Shown here one piece after another: positions 8,054 through 15,025 of a stretch of DNA of 64,000 bases. Positions within the stretch are counted from its first letter, which is position 1, and every line of letters starts with the position of its first letter. Origin of the DNA: Cryobacterium zongtaii (GTDB taxonomy: Bacteria; Actinomycetota; Actinomycetes; Actinomycetales; Microbacteriaceae); contig NZ_PPXD01000005.1 in assembly GCF_002909375.1 (NCBI RefSeq), forward strand, positions 124,001 to 188,000, written 5' to 3'. Below the pieces are notes generated by a model. That model did not search any database and was not told the origin of the DNA. It was given only the letters and a program-made list of their open reading frames with translations. A program made the translations under genes and the position numbers.

Positions 8054-8215
8054 TGGGGTTCCGGTCGAGGTGCCTGTCGTGGCGGTTGGGGCTGCTGCGG
8101 TGGACTCGTGCTCTGATGCGGAAATGATGCTCTCCCGGTCGGTGTGCGGCGGCGTGCCAAACGCCTTATTCTACGACGCGTCCCGCGGCCGTGATAATCG
8201 GCCCAACCTGGCTGG

Positions 8216-9826
8216 CTAAACGTGCGGCACGAATTTGCCCCAGGCGACCCGCCGTTCGGCCTGCGGATCGGCCTCGATCCGGTCGCGGCTGTCGATGACC
8301 AGCGTCAACCTGTCCGCCTCGGTATATGGCGGCCAGGCGGCATCCGGAACGCCCGTGCCGGCAAAACCCAGCCACCAACCCTGCATGCGCGCGCCGATGG
8401 CCTTGAACTCCCGCCGGCCGCCGAGCACCGTCATGCCCCGGCCGAACCAGCCGTCCAGCCTGTCGAAGAGCGGGAACAGTTCGAGGCCGTGCGTGGCATC
8501 CAGGCCCATCCGACGCAGCAGCCGGGGCGCGGCGTCGAACCTGTAGAAGTACACCGGGGCGTATCTGGAGTGCCGCTCGCCCACCTTCACACTCGGATAC
8601 CAGAACGAGTAGTCGCCGCCGAAGTCGAGCGCGGCCCGCGCCGCGGGGATGCCCGGGTACTGCGCTTTGAGGGCCTTCTTGGCCTTCTTCTTGGTGTTGG
8701 CGAAGACCGCCCGCATGCGCGGCGGCGTTGACGCGAGAATGTCGATGCGGCCGCTGAACAGCGAACCCTCGCGCTGGTTGGTGCCGATGAGCAGCGGGAT
8801 GCGGTGCGCCCGGCCGTCGCGGAACGCGTCCAGCGGCCGTTCGGGCAAGAAATCACCGTCGATGACCGGGCAGAGCGGGATGGTGCCTGGGTACTGGTCG
8901 GGCGAGCGCACGGTGAGGGTGGTGGTGGCCTGGGCGAGGCGGGCGGGGTCGGCGTTCAGCAGCAGACGAACGGCCTCGGCGTCGGTCAGGCCCGAACTCA
9001 CCGGCGGTTCGGCCTGGTGCCCTGCGCCGGCGGTCGGCGATGCCGGGGCAGCCGGGGCCTGCTCGGCGAGGATGCGCACGAATGTCGCCGCCCACTCGGC
9101 GGTCAGCGCCGGCGGGTACACGGCGTTCGGCGGGGCGCTCTGGGCGATGGCCCGCTGGAACAGCCCCGCGGCCGCCGGCACGGTCATCAGGGTGGTCACC
9201 GCATTGCCGCCGGCCGATTCGCCGAACAGGGTCACCGCCTCCGGGTCGCCGCCGAACGCACGGATGTTGGCGCGCACCCAGGCAAGCGCCGCGACCTGGT
9301 CGCGGAGACCCAGGTTGCTCTCGAACGGCCGCTCGGGCGTGGAGTAGCGACTGAAGTCGAGGTAGCCGAGCGCGCCCAGCCTGTAGTTCATGCTCACGTA
9401 CAGGATCCCGGCGCGGCGGACCAGTCCCTCACCCTGGCGGGGATTCTCGCGCGACGACCCGACGCTGTACGCGCCGCCGTGCACGAACACCATCACGGGG
9501 CGAAGCGCCCCGTCGTCGATCGGCGCATCTGGGGCGATCACGTTGAGGGCCAGGCAATCTTCGCTCTGCGGGATGCGCGGGTGCGCGCCGAGGAACTGGC
9601 CCTTATGGCTCTGGGTGGCGACCGGTCCGAACTCCGTCGCGTCGCGCACGCCCGGCCAGGGCGGAGCCGCGGCGGGGGCGCGGAAACGCAGAGGGCCCAC
9701 CGGAGCAGCCGCATACGGGATGCCTCGCCAAGCGCGGATTCCGCGCTCGCTGACGCCGCGCACCAGCCCGCCGGACACCCGGATCTCGAGCGGATCGAGA
9801 GCGCGCGCGCCGGTATGCGAAGTCAT
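8216..9826 (-). CDS. Carboxylesterase family protein (type B)
   Basis: A 536-residue alpha/beta hydrolase of the carboxylesterase/para-nitrobenzyl esterase family, cleaving carboxylic esters. It has RGIPYAAAPVG near the N terminus, SEDCLALNV, the oxyanion-hole HGGAY, the nucleophile elbow GESAGG, and a probable catalytic histidine in ATHGLEL. No signal peptide is visible, so it should be cytoplasmic. TAGGAT (9833-9838 on the minus strand) lies six bases before the ATG, suggesting a leaderless transcript. It is divergent from the UraA-type permease and sits between the two nucleobase permeases. Whether it has anything to do with nucleobases is unknown. Confidence 0.88.
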   Translation of the reverse strand: MTSHTGARALDPLEIRVSGGLVRGVSERGIRAWRGIPYAAAPVGPLRFRAPAAAPPWPGVRDATEFGPVATQSHKGQFLGAHPRIPQSEDCLALNVIAPDAPIDDGALRPVMVFVHGGAYSVGSSRENPRQGEGLVRRAGILYVSMNYRLGALGYLDFSRYSTPERPFESNLGLRDQVAALAWVRANIRAFGGDPEAVTLFGESAGGNAVTTLMTVPAAAGLFQRAIAQSAPPNAVYPPALTAEWAATFVRILAEQAPAAPASPTAGAGHQAEPPVSSGLTDAEAVRLLLNADPARLAQATTTLTVRSPDQYPGTIPLCPVIDGDFLPERPLDAFRDGRAHRIPLLIGTNQREGSLFSGRIDILASTPPRMRAVFANTKKKAKKALKAQYPGIPAARAALDFGGDYSFWYPSVKVGERHSRYAPVYFYRFDAAPRLLRRMGLDATHGLELFPLFDRLDGWFGRGMTVLGGRREFKAIGARMQGWWLGFAGTGVPDAAWPPYTEADRLTLVIDSRDRIEADPQAERRVAWGKFVPHV

Positions 9827-9951
9827 GGGGTGATCCTAATCCGGTCCGCTGACCCCGGGGCAAACTCGGTGGCCCGGCCGGCGGAGCACTACGCTCAGCT
9901 AGGGCCGCGCGAGGTATGCGTGCGGCCGGATCCCAGAGAAACGAGACACCA

Positions 9952-11226
9952 ATGGCACTGCCCTGGACCCTGCACGGCGACGGCAAGACCGTCGGCCCGA
10001 CCGACGTCGTGGCCCCCGGCGAACGCCTGAATTGGCCGATTACGATCGGCATCGGAGCCCAGCACGTGGTCGCGATGTTCGGCGCCACCTTCCTGGTCCC
10101 GTTGATCACCGGTTTCCCGCCGAGCACCACCATCCTCTTCTCCGGCATCGGCACGATCCTGTTCCTGCTGATCACGCGCAACAAACTGCCGTCCTACCTC
10201 GGGTCGTCGTTCGCGTTCATCGCCCCGATCACCGCCGCCGTCGCTACCGCGGGCATGGGCAGCGCGCTGTTCGGCATCCTGGCCGTCGGAGTGCTGCTGG
10301 CACTGGTCGGCGCCATCGTGCAGTTCACCGGGGCCGGCTGGATCGACGCCCTGATGCCGCCGGTCGTGTCCGGTGCGATCGTCGCGCTGATCGGCTTCAA
10401 CCTGGCACCGGTGGCGAAGGCCAACTTCACCCTGGCGCCGCTCACCGCCCTGATCACCCTCGCCGCCGTCATCCTCTCCACGGTGCTGTTCCGCGGCATC
10501 CTCGGCAGGCTGTCGATCTTCCTGGGCGTCATCGTCGGTTACATCGCCGCGGTCATCCAGGGCGAGGTCGACTTCAGCGCCGTCGGTGACGCCGCCTGGG
10601 TCGGCCTGCCGCCGCTGACCCTGCCGACGAACCCGTTCGAGAACCCCGCGGTGTGGGCGATCCTGCCGGCGTTCCTGCCCGTGGTGCTGGTGCTGATCGC
10701 CGAGAACGTGGGCCACATCCGCGGTGTCGCGCAGATGACCGACAGCTCGGTCAACAAGCTCACCGGCCGTGCGCTGCTCGCCGACGGCCTCGCCACGGTT
10801 CTGGCCGGTTTCGGCGGCGGCTCCGGCACCACCACCTACGGCGAGAACATCGGCGTGATGGCCGCCACCCGGATCTACTCGACGGCCGCGTACTGGGTGG
10901 CCGGCATCACCGCGGTGCTGCTGGGCCTCTCCCCCAAGATCGGCGCCGTCATCAGCACCATCCCGGCGGGTGTGCTCGGCGGCGTCACGACGGCCTTGTA
11001 CGGGCTCATCGGCATCATCGGCGTGAAGATCTGGCTCGACAACAAGGTGGACTTCAGCAAGCCGGTCAACCAGTTCACCGCCGCCACCGCCCTGATCATC
11101 GGCATCGCCGACTACACCTTCAGCGCCGGCACCCTCACGTTCAACGGCATCGCGTTGGGCACCGTGGCCGCCATCGTGATCTACCACCTGATGACCTGGG
11201 TGGCCCGGGTGCGCCGAACCGCCTAG
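9952..11226 (+). CDS. Uracil/xanthine permease, NCS2 UraA family
   Basis: A 424-residue NCS2 symporter, most likely for uracil. It shows NWPITIGIGAQHVVAMFGATFLVP at the first helix (given here as the family landmark), the SSFAFIAPI half-helix, and the substrate/proton-coupling region with IAENVGHIRG and GGSGTTTYGENIG. About 12-14 transmembrane segments are expected. ATG 9952 is preceded by GAGAAACGAGA, a reasonable ribosome-binding site, and was preferred over an upstream in-frame start at 9916. TACGCT near 9892 could be its -10 box. It differs clearly from the AzgA-type permease at 6587-8053, so the two should have different substrates. Confidence 0.9.
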   Translation: MALPWTLHGDGKTVGPTDVVAPGERLNWPITIGIGAQHVVAMFGATFLVPLITGFPPSTTILFSGIGTILFLLITRNKLPSYLGSSFAFIAPITAAVATAGMGSALFGILAVGVLLALVGAIVQFTGAGWIDALMPPVVSGAIVALIGFNLAPVAKANFTLAPLTALITLAAVILSTVLFRGILGRLSIFLGVIVGYIAAVIQGEVDFSAVGDAAWVGLPPLTLPTNPFENPAVWAILPAFLPVVLVLIAENVGHIRGVAQMTDSSVNKLTGRALLADGLATVLAGFGGGSGTTTYGENIGVMAATRIYSTAAYWVAGITAVLLGLSPKIGAVISTIPAGVLGGVTTALYGLIGIIGVKIWLDNKVDFSKPVNQFTAATALIIGIADYTFSAGTLTFNGIALGTVAAIVIYHLMTWVARVRRTA

Positions 11227-11237
11227 CCCCCGCCGGC

Positions 11238-11300
11238 CCGCGAACTGTGAGCTAAGCACCTTCCCGAACGGTTTTCCGGGGCTTTTCTCTCGGTTCGCGG
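11238..11300. repeat. Long imperfect palindrome between convergent genes
   Basis: The outer arms 11238-11251 and 11287-11300 match over 14 bases with two mismatches (core CCGCGAAC...GTTCGCGG). The spacer contains further partly paired blocks around GGTTTTCC. It lies between the convergent ends of the UraA-type permease and the PiT-associated small membrane protein and could act as a bidirectional terminator. Its size and shape suggest a dispersed REP-like element. Confidence 0.5.
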
Positions 11301-11309
11301 GGCTGGTCG

Positions 11310-11642
11310 CTACTGGTGCAGCGCGGGGACGATCAGGTAGACGCCGTAGAGCACGATCAGGCCGCACAATGCGAAGCAGAGGTAGCCGCCGTACTGGGCG
11401 ACCGACTTCTGGATGTCGGTCAGCGGGTTGGCCTTGAGGGCCTTACGGGCGCGTTTGGCGTCCTTAGCGGCCCGCGCCGGGCTGAGCACGGTGATCGCGC
11501 CGGTGAACTCGGCGGGTTCCACCGTCGGGATGCGCCCGGCCGTGGTGAGCAGGCGCAGGCCCAGCGAGTAGAGCGAGACGACGACGGCCGAGGACACCAG
11601 CGCGGCTGCCGCGACAACGAGGAAAGCGGCCCAGTCGATCAC
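11310..11642 (-). CDS. Small membrane protein paired with the PiT transporter
   Basis: A 110-residue protein with an N-terminal membrane helix (about residues 5-32), a basic linker (ARAAKDAKRARKALK) and a C-terminal helix (about 85-107). I do not recognise a named family. Its GTG start overlaps the stop codon of the PiT phosphate transporter (GTGA arrangement), so the two are almost certainly co-translated. The basic cytoplasmic loop between two helices suggests an accessory or regulatory subunit of the transporter. That is inference from context only. Confidence 0.75.
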   Translation of the reverse strand: MIDWAAFLVVAAAALVSSAVVVSLYSLGLRLLTTAGRIPTVEPAEFTGAITVLSPARAAKDAKRARKALKANPLTDIQKSVAQYGGYLCFALCGLIVLYGVYLIVPALHQ

Positions 11643-12829
11643 AGTGCAACCTTCTGTCGGTCCTTGCGGGACGGTTTGCGGGGCGTTTTCTTGATCTTCA
11701 CGACGTGGCCCGCGTCATCGATGTCGTGCAGGTTGTCGTGTGAGATCCGGTCGCGCTTGGACCATTGGAAGAGCACGTAGACCACGGCCGTGCCGATGAC
11801 GACGTCGAGCACGATGCCGATCGGGCCGAGCAGGGCCAGACCGGCGGCGAACGCGCCCATGATGGCGGAAGCCGGCAGGGTGAGCAGCCAGCCCAGCGCG
11901 ATCTGGCCGGCCATACCCCAGCGCACAGTGGAGCCGCGTCGGCCCAGGCCGGAGCCGATGACCGACCCGGAGGCGACCTGGGTGGTGGAGAGAGCGAAGC
12001 CGAGGTGGCTGGACGCGAGGATGGTCGCGGCGGTGCTGGTCTCGGCAGCGAAGCCCTGGGCGGGCTTGATCTCGGTGAGCCCACGGCCCATGGTGAGGAT
12101 GATGCGCCAGCCGCCGGTGTAGGTACCGATCGCGATCGCGAGGGCGCAGCACGCCACCACCCAGAACTGCGGCCCCGAACCCACGGCCTGGTAACCGCCG
12201 GCGATGAGGGTCAGGGTGATGACGCCCATGGTCTTCTGCGCGTCGTTGGTGCCGTGCGAGAGTGCTACCAGCGACGAGGAGAAGATCTGCGCGTAGCGGA
12301 AGCCGCCGCGGCCATCAGGCTTGCCGGCGTCGCGGCGGGTGATGGCGTAGGCGAGGCGGGTGGCGAGGTAAGCGACGATGCCGACGGTGATCGGAGCGAT
12401 CAGCGCGGGCAGGATCACCTTGGCCAGGACGACGTCAAAGGCCACGGCCTGCGCCCCCACACCGATGATGGTGGCGCCGATGAGGCCGCCGAACAGGGCG
12501 TGACTTGAACTGGACGGCAGGCCGCGCAGCCAGGTGATCAGGTTCCAGACGATCGCGCCGATCAGTCCGGCGAAGATCATTTCCGGGCTGATCTGGATCC
12601 CTCCGTCACCCTCCTTGATGATGCCGCCGGACACCGTCTTAGCGACCTCGGTGGACAGGAACGCTCCGACGAGGTTGAGAACTGCCGCGACACCGACCGC
12701 GACCTTGGGCTTCATGGCCCCGGTAGCGATCGGGGTGGCCATGGCGTTGGCCGTGTCGTGGAATCCGTTGGTGAAGTCGAAGATGAGTGCCAGTGCGATG
12801 ACCAGCGCGACGATAAGGGTGAAATCCAC
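11639..12829 (-). CDS. Inorganic phosphate transporter, PiT family
   Basis: A low-affinity phosphate/metal-phosphate symporter of 396 residues with about 10-11 membrane helices. Both PiT signature repeats are visible: DFTNGFHDTANAMA in the N-terminal half and ALSHGTNDAQKTMG in the C-terminal half. GLPSSSSHALFGG is also present. The C terminus is a basic cytoplasmic tail. GTG 12829 is preferred because GGAAAG lies six bases upstream. The frame also opens at 12871. Upstream are a possible promoter and four phased TTCA repeats resembling an actinobacterial PHO box, suggesting PhoP control. It is followed by an overlapping small membrane protein gene. Confidence 0.92.
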   Translation of the reverse strand: MDFTLIVALVIALALIFDFTNGFHDTANAMATPIATGAMKPKVAVGVAAVLNLVGAFLSTEVAKTVSGGIIKEGDGGIQISPEMIFAGLIGAIVWNLITWLRGLPSSSSHALFGGLIGATIIGVGAQAVAFDVVLAKVILPALIAPITVGIVAYLATRLAYAITRRDAGKPDGRGGFRYAQIFSSSLVALSHGTNDAQKTMGVITLTLIAGGYQAVGSGPQFWVVACCALAIAIGTYTGGWRIILTMGRGLTEIKPAQGFAAETSTAATILASSHLGFALSTTQVASGSVIGSGLGRRGSTVRWGMAGQIALGWLLTLPASAIMGAFAAGLALLGPIGIVLDVVIGTAVVYVLFQWSKRDRISHDNLHDIDDAGHVVKIKKTPRKPSRKDRQKVAL

Positions 12830-12921
12830 CGGCGTCTTTCCTTGTATTACCCGAACCGTGGTCGGGTACATACATAACCGGCACGCAAGAGAGATGGCTG
12901 GCTCGAAACCGGGCCTCGTTG

Positions 12922-12950
12922 ATCCTGACAGCCGGAGGCGGGCAGGTCAA
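12922..12950 (-). promoter_or_regulatory. Candidate promoter of the PiT gene
   Basis: Read on the minus strand, TTGACC (12945-12950) is followed after 17 bases by CAGGAT (12922-12927). The -35 box is good and the -10 box weak. It would give a leader of roughly 85 bases. The PHO-box-like repeats abut its upstream edge. Confidence 0.4.
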
Positions 12951-12993
12951 TTCAGGGTGCGTTCATTCGCCGTTCACCCGGAGTTCAGGTGGC
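12950..12993 (+). promoter_or_regulatory. PHO-box-like direct repeats upstream of the PiT gene
   Basis: Four consecutive 11-base units begin at 12950, 12961, 12972 and 12983. Their first bases are ATTCAGG, GTTCATT, GTTCACC and GTTCAGG, so TTCA recurs at exactly 11-base intervals. Streptomyces PhoP binds 11-base direct repeats with GTTCACC as the conserved part, and unit three matches that exactly. The array sits entirely between the NUDIX stop and the PiT promoter, next to the candidate -35 box. The repeats read on the plus strand while the PiT gene is on the minus strand. Confidence 0.6.
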
Positions 12994-12999
12994 AGGGCG

Positions 13000-13476
13000 T
13001 CAGTCGCGGGCCACGACGGTGGCGAGGTCCGCACCGAAGGTAAACGTGGCCTCGACCCGCTGTCCGGCCAACACACCGGGCAGCCAGTGCTTGGCGTCGT
13101 CCCACATCTCGTCGACGGGCAACTGGGCGATCGTGAACCATTCAGGGTTCAGCTCGTCGGATTCGCGCGGAATGCCGCTGAACCGGTCGGTGACGAAGAC
13201 GTTCGACCGCTGGCTCCAGGCGGGTTTGTGCGGGAACAGGTAGGTGAGCACCCCCATCGGGGTGAGCGCGTCGGCTCCCACGGTCAGGCCCGACTCCTCC
13301 TCGATCTCCCGCACCGCGGCATCCAGAGCGGATTCTCCGGGTTCGAGCTTGCCGCCGAGCCCGACGATGTTGCCCAGACCCAGGCCCTTCTTCTTGCGGC
13401 CGAGCAGAACCTGGGGCTCGCCGGTCTCGGAGAGGCGGGTGAGGTAGCACACGCACACCTGGGGCAGTTCGGTCAT
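13000..13476 (-). CDS. NUDIX hydrolase, MutT/MTH1-like
   Basis: A 158-residue nucleotide pyrophosphatase, probably cleaving oxidised purine nucleoside triphosphates such as 8-oxo-dGTP or 2-oxo-dATP. The Nudix box is complete: GGKLEPGES, then a spacer and VREIEEESG (G-x5-E-x7-R-E-x2-E-E). The start VCVCYLTR and the GLGNIVGLGGK segment resemble MTH1-like oxidised-purine hydrolases. TACGAT (13483-13488 on the minus strand) stands six bases before the ATG, so the transcript should be leaderless. It is divergent from mycoredoxin, and pairing an oxidised-nucleotide hydrolase with a thiol oxidoreductase suits a shared oxidative-stress role, which is inference. Confidence 0.87.
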   Translation of the reverse strand: MTELPQVCVCYLTRLSETGEPQVLLGRKKKGLGLGNIVGLGGKLEPGESALDAAVREIEEESGLTVGADALTPMGVLTYLFPHKPAWSQRSNVFVTDRFSGIPRESDELNPEWFTIAQLPVDEMWDDAKHWLPGVLAGQRVEATFTFGADLATVVARD

Positions 13477-13521
13477 TGTGTCATCGTAGCGAGCGCCCCG
13501 CGGGGCCCCAGAATCCTCGGT

Positions 13522-13533
13522 TACGCTGTATCC
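13522..13533 (+). promoter_or_regulatory. Leaderless -10 box of the mycoredoxin gene
   Basis: TACGCT (13522-13527) is followed by six bases and then the ATG at 13534. No ribosome-binding site is present. The divergent NUDIX gene has the same arrangement on the other strand. Confidence 0.5.
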
Positions 13534-13797
13534 ATGGATTTTGTGCCTGAGACCGGAACTATCACGATGTTCACCACCACCTGGTGCGGCTACTGCTCGC
13601 GCCTGAAGAGCCAGCTCGACAAGGTCGGCATCGGCTACACCGAGGTGAACGTCGAAGAGGTCGACGGCACGTCAGAGCTCGTCATGAGCCTCAACGGCGG
13701 CAACCGCACCGTGCCGACAGTGCTGTTCCCGGATGGCTCGGCCGCGACGAACCCGTCGCTCGCGCAGGTGCAGGCCAAGCTCGCACCCGCCGCCTGA
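13534..13797 (+). CDS. mrx1: Mycoredoxin, glutaredoxin-like
   Basis: An 87-residue thioredoxin-fold oxidoreductase. The active site is WCGYC (C18 and C21), preceded by TMFTTT and followed by the TVPTVLF cis-proline segment and a GG-containing helix start. In actinobacteria such proteins reduce mycothiol mixed disulfides. In M. tuberculosis a similar gene (Rv3198A) lies near uvrD2 and nudC, whereas here it lies 10 kb from them. The open frame extends far upstream, but ATG 13534 with its leaderless -10 box gives the normal family length. The symbol is given by family resemblance. Confidence 0.85.
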   Translation: MDFVPETGTITMFTTTWCGYCSRLKSQLDKVGIGYTEVNVEEVDGTSELVMSLNGGNRTVPTVLFPDGSAATNPSLAQVQAKLAPAA

Positions 13798-13807
13798 CTT
13801 TTCGTCA

Positions 13808-13852
13808 GACAGAAACTGCCCGGCCGACCTCAGTCGTCCGGGCAGTTCTGTC
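13808..13852. terminator. Bidirectional terminator between mycoredoxin and phosphofructokinase
   Basis: Arms 13808-13823 and 13838-13852 form a stem of about 15 base pairs with one bulged A around a 14-base loop. It lies between the stop codons of two convergent genes. Confidence 0.75.
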
Positions 13853-13864
13853 ATGAGTACGGGT

Positions 13865-14893
13865 TTAGCCGAAGAGCACGGCCGCTTCGTCGTAACGCTC
13901 CTGGGTGACCCGGTTGAGGTCCATGGTGGCGTCGGCGATGCTGACGTTACGGATGTCGGTGCCCTTGAGGGAAACCATCGAACCCCACTTGCCCTCGATG
14001 ACGGCGTCGACCGCTGACATGCCGAGGCGGGTGGCCAGCACCCGGTCGTAGGCCGACGGGGCGCCACCACGCTGGGTGTGGCCGAGTACGGTCGCCCGTG
14101 CTTCGATGCCGGTGCGCTCTTCGATCATCGGGGCGATGAGCTCGCTGATGCCGCCGAGGCGCGGACGGTTGAACGCGTCCAGGCCCTTGTGCGAGTGCGC
14201 CTCGCCCATTTCGGCGAGCAGGAATCCTTCGGAAACCACGAGGACCGGCGCGCGCCCGCGGTCGCGGACGCTCTCGACCCACTCGCAGATCTGCTCGATG
14301 GTCTGCGGCTGCTCGGGGATGAGGATGGCGTGCGCTCCGCCGGCCATGCCGGAGTGCAGGGCGATCCAGCCCACGTGGCGGCCCATGACCTCGACGACCA
14401 TGCAGCGGCCGTGGGAGTCAGCGGTGGTGCGGAGACGGTCGATGGCTTCGGTGGCGATCTCGACAGCGGTGTTGAAGCCGAAGGAGTAGTCGGTGGCGGC
14501 GAGGTCGTTGTCGATGGTCTTGGGCACGCCGACGATCTTGATACCGGCATCCGTGAGGCGGCGGGCCGCCGTGAGGGTGCCCTCTCCGCCGATGGCGATG
14601 ATGGCGTCGATACCCTCGGCGTCCATAGTCTTCTGGATGTTCTCCGGACCCGCGTTCTCGCCCTCGTAAGGGTTGGTGCGCGAGCTACCCAGGATGGTGC
14701 CGCCCTGGCGGGACAGGCCACGAACGCTGTGCCGGTCGAGCTTCATGAACTCGCCCTGTACCAGCCCGCGCCAGCCGTTGCGGATGCCCACGAACTCTGA
14801 GTCGTATGCGCGTCCTCCCTTGAGGACGGCACCCCGAATCACTGCGTTGAGGCCCGGGCAGTCTCCGCCGCTGGTGAGGATACCGATCTTCAT
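13865..14893 (-). CDS. pfkA: 6-phosphofructokinase
   Basis: A glycolytic enzyme of 342 residues that phosphorylates fructose 6-phosphate. The N-terminal TSGGDCPGLNAVIRG binds the phosphoryl donor. GGEGT (102-106) and PKTIDND (124-130) define the donor site, and MGRHVGWIAL and the TQRGG segment bind substrate. Glycine at the position equivalent to E. coli G104 favours ATP. Lysine instead of G124 is otherwise seen in pyrophosphate enzymes. This combination is typical of actinobacterial ATP-dependent enzymes. ATG 14893 has AGGAG ten bases upstream, and the frame extending to 14965 is not needed. It lies 132 bases downstream of the helicase gene on the same strand. Confidence 0.92.
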   Translation of the reverse strand: MKIGILTSGGDCPGLNAVIRGAVLKGGRAYDSEFVGIRNGWRGLVQGEFMKLDRHSVRGLSRQGGTILGSSRTNPYEGENAGPENIQKTMDAEGIDAIIAIGGEGTLTAARRLTDAGIKIVGVPKTIDNDLAATDYSFGFNTAVEIATEAIDRLRTTADSHGRCMVVEVMGRHVGWIALHSGMAGGAHAILIPEQPQTIEQICEWVESVRDRGRAPVLVVSEGFLLAEMGEAHSHKGLDAFNRPRLGGISELIAPMIEERTGIEARATVLGHTQRGGAPSAYDRVLATRLGMSAVDAVIEGKWGSMVSLKGTDIRNVSIADATMDLNRVTQERYDEAAVLFG

Positions 14894-15025
14894 TTCTTGG
14901 CTACTCCTTATTACATGCATGTGTGTTTCGGCGGATCGCCCGTCCACCATCATGGCGGCGAGCATTGGCCTGGATCAAGTCAACACCGGCGGCGCTGCTC
15001 TGAGGTAGGGACTTCCGGCCCGGTG

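Noticed and set aside
7894..8160. An 88-codon leaderless ORF beginning TTG 8160, seven bases after TAGAAT
   Set aside because: It is in a different frame from the permease and reads as Pro/Arg/Ser-rich sequence inside its coding region. A spurious frame is more likely than a frameshift.
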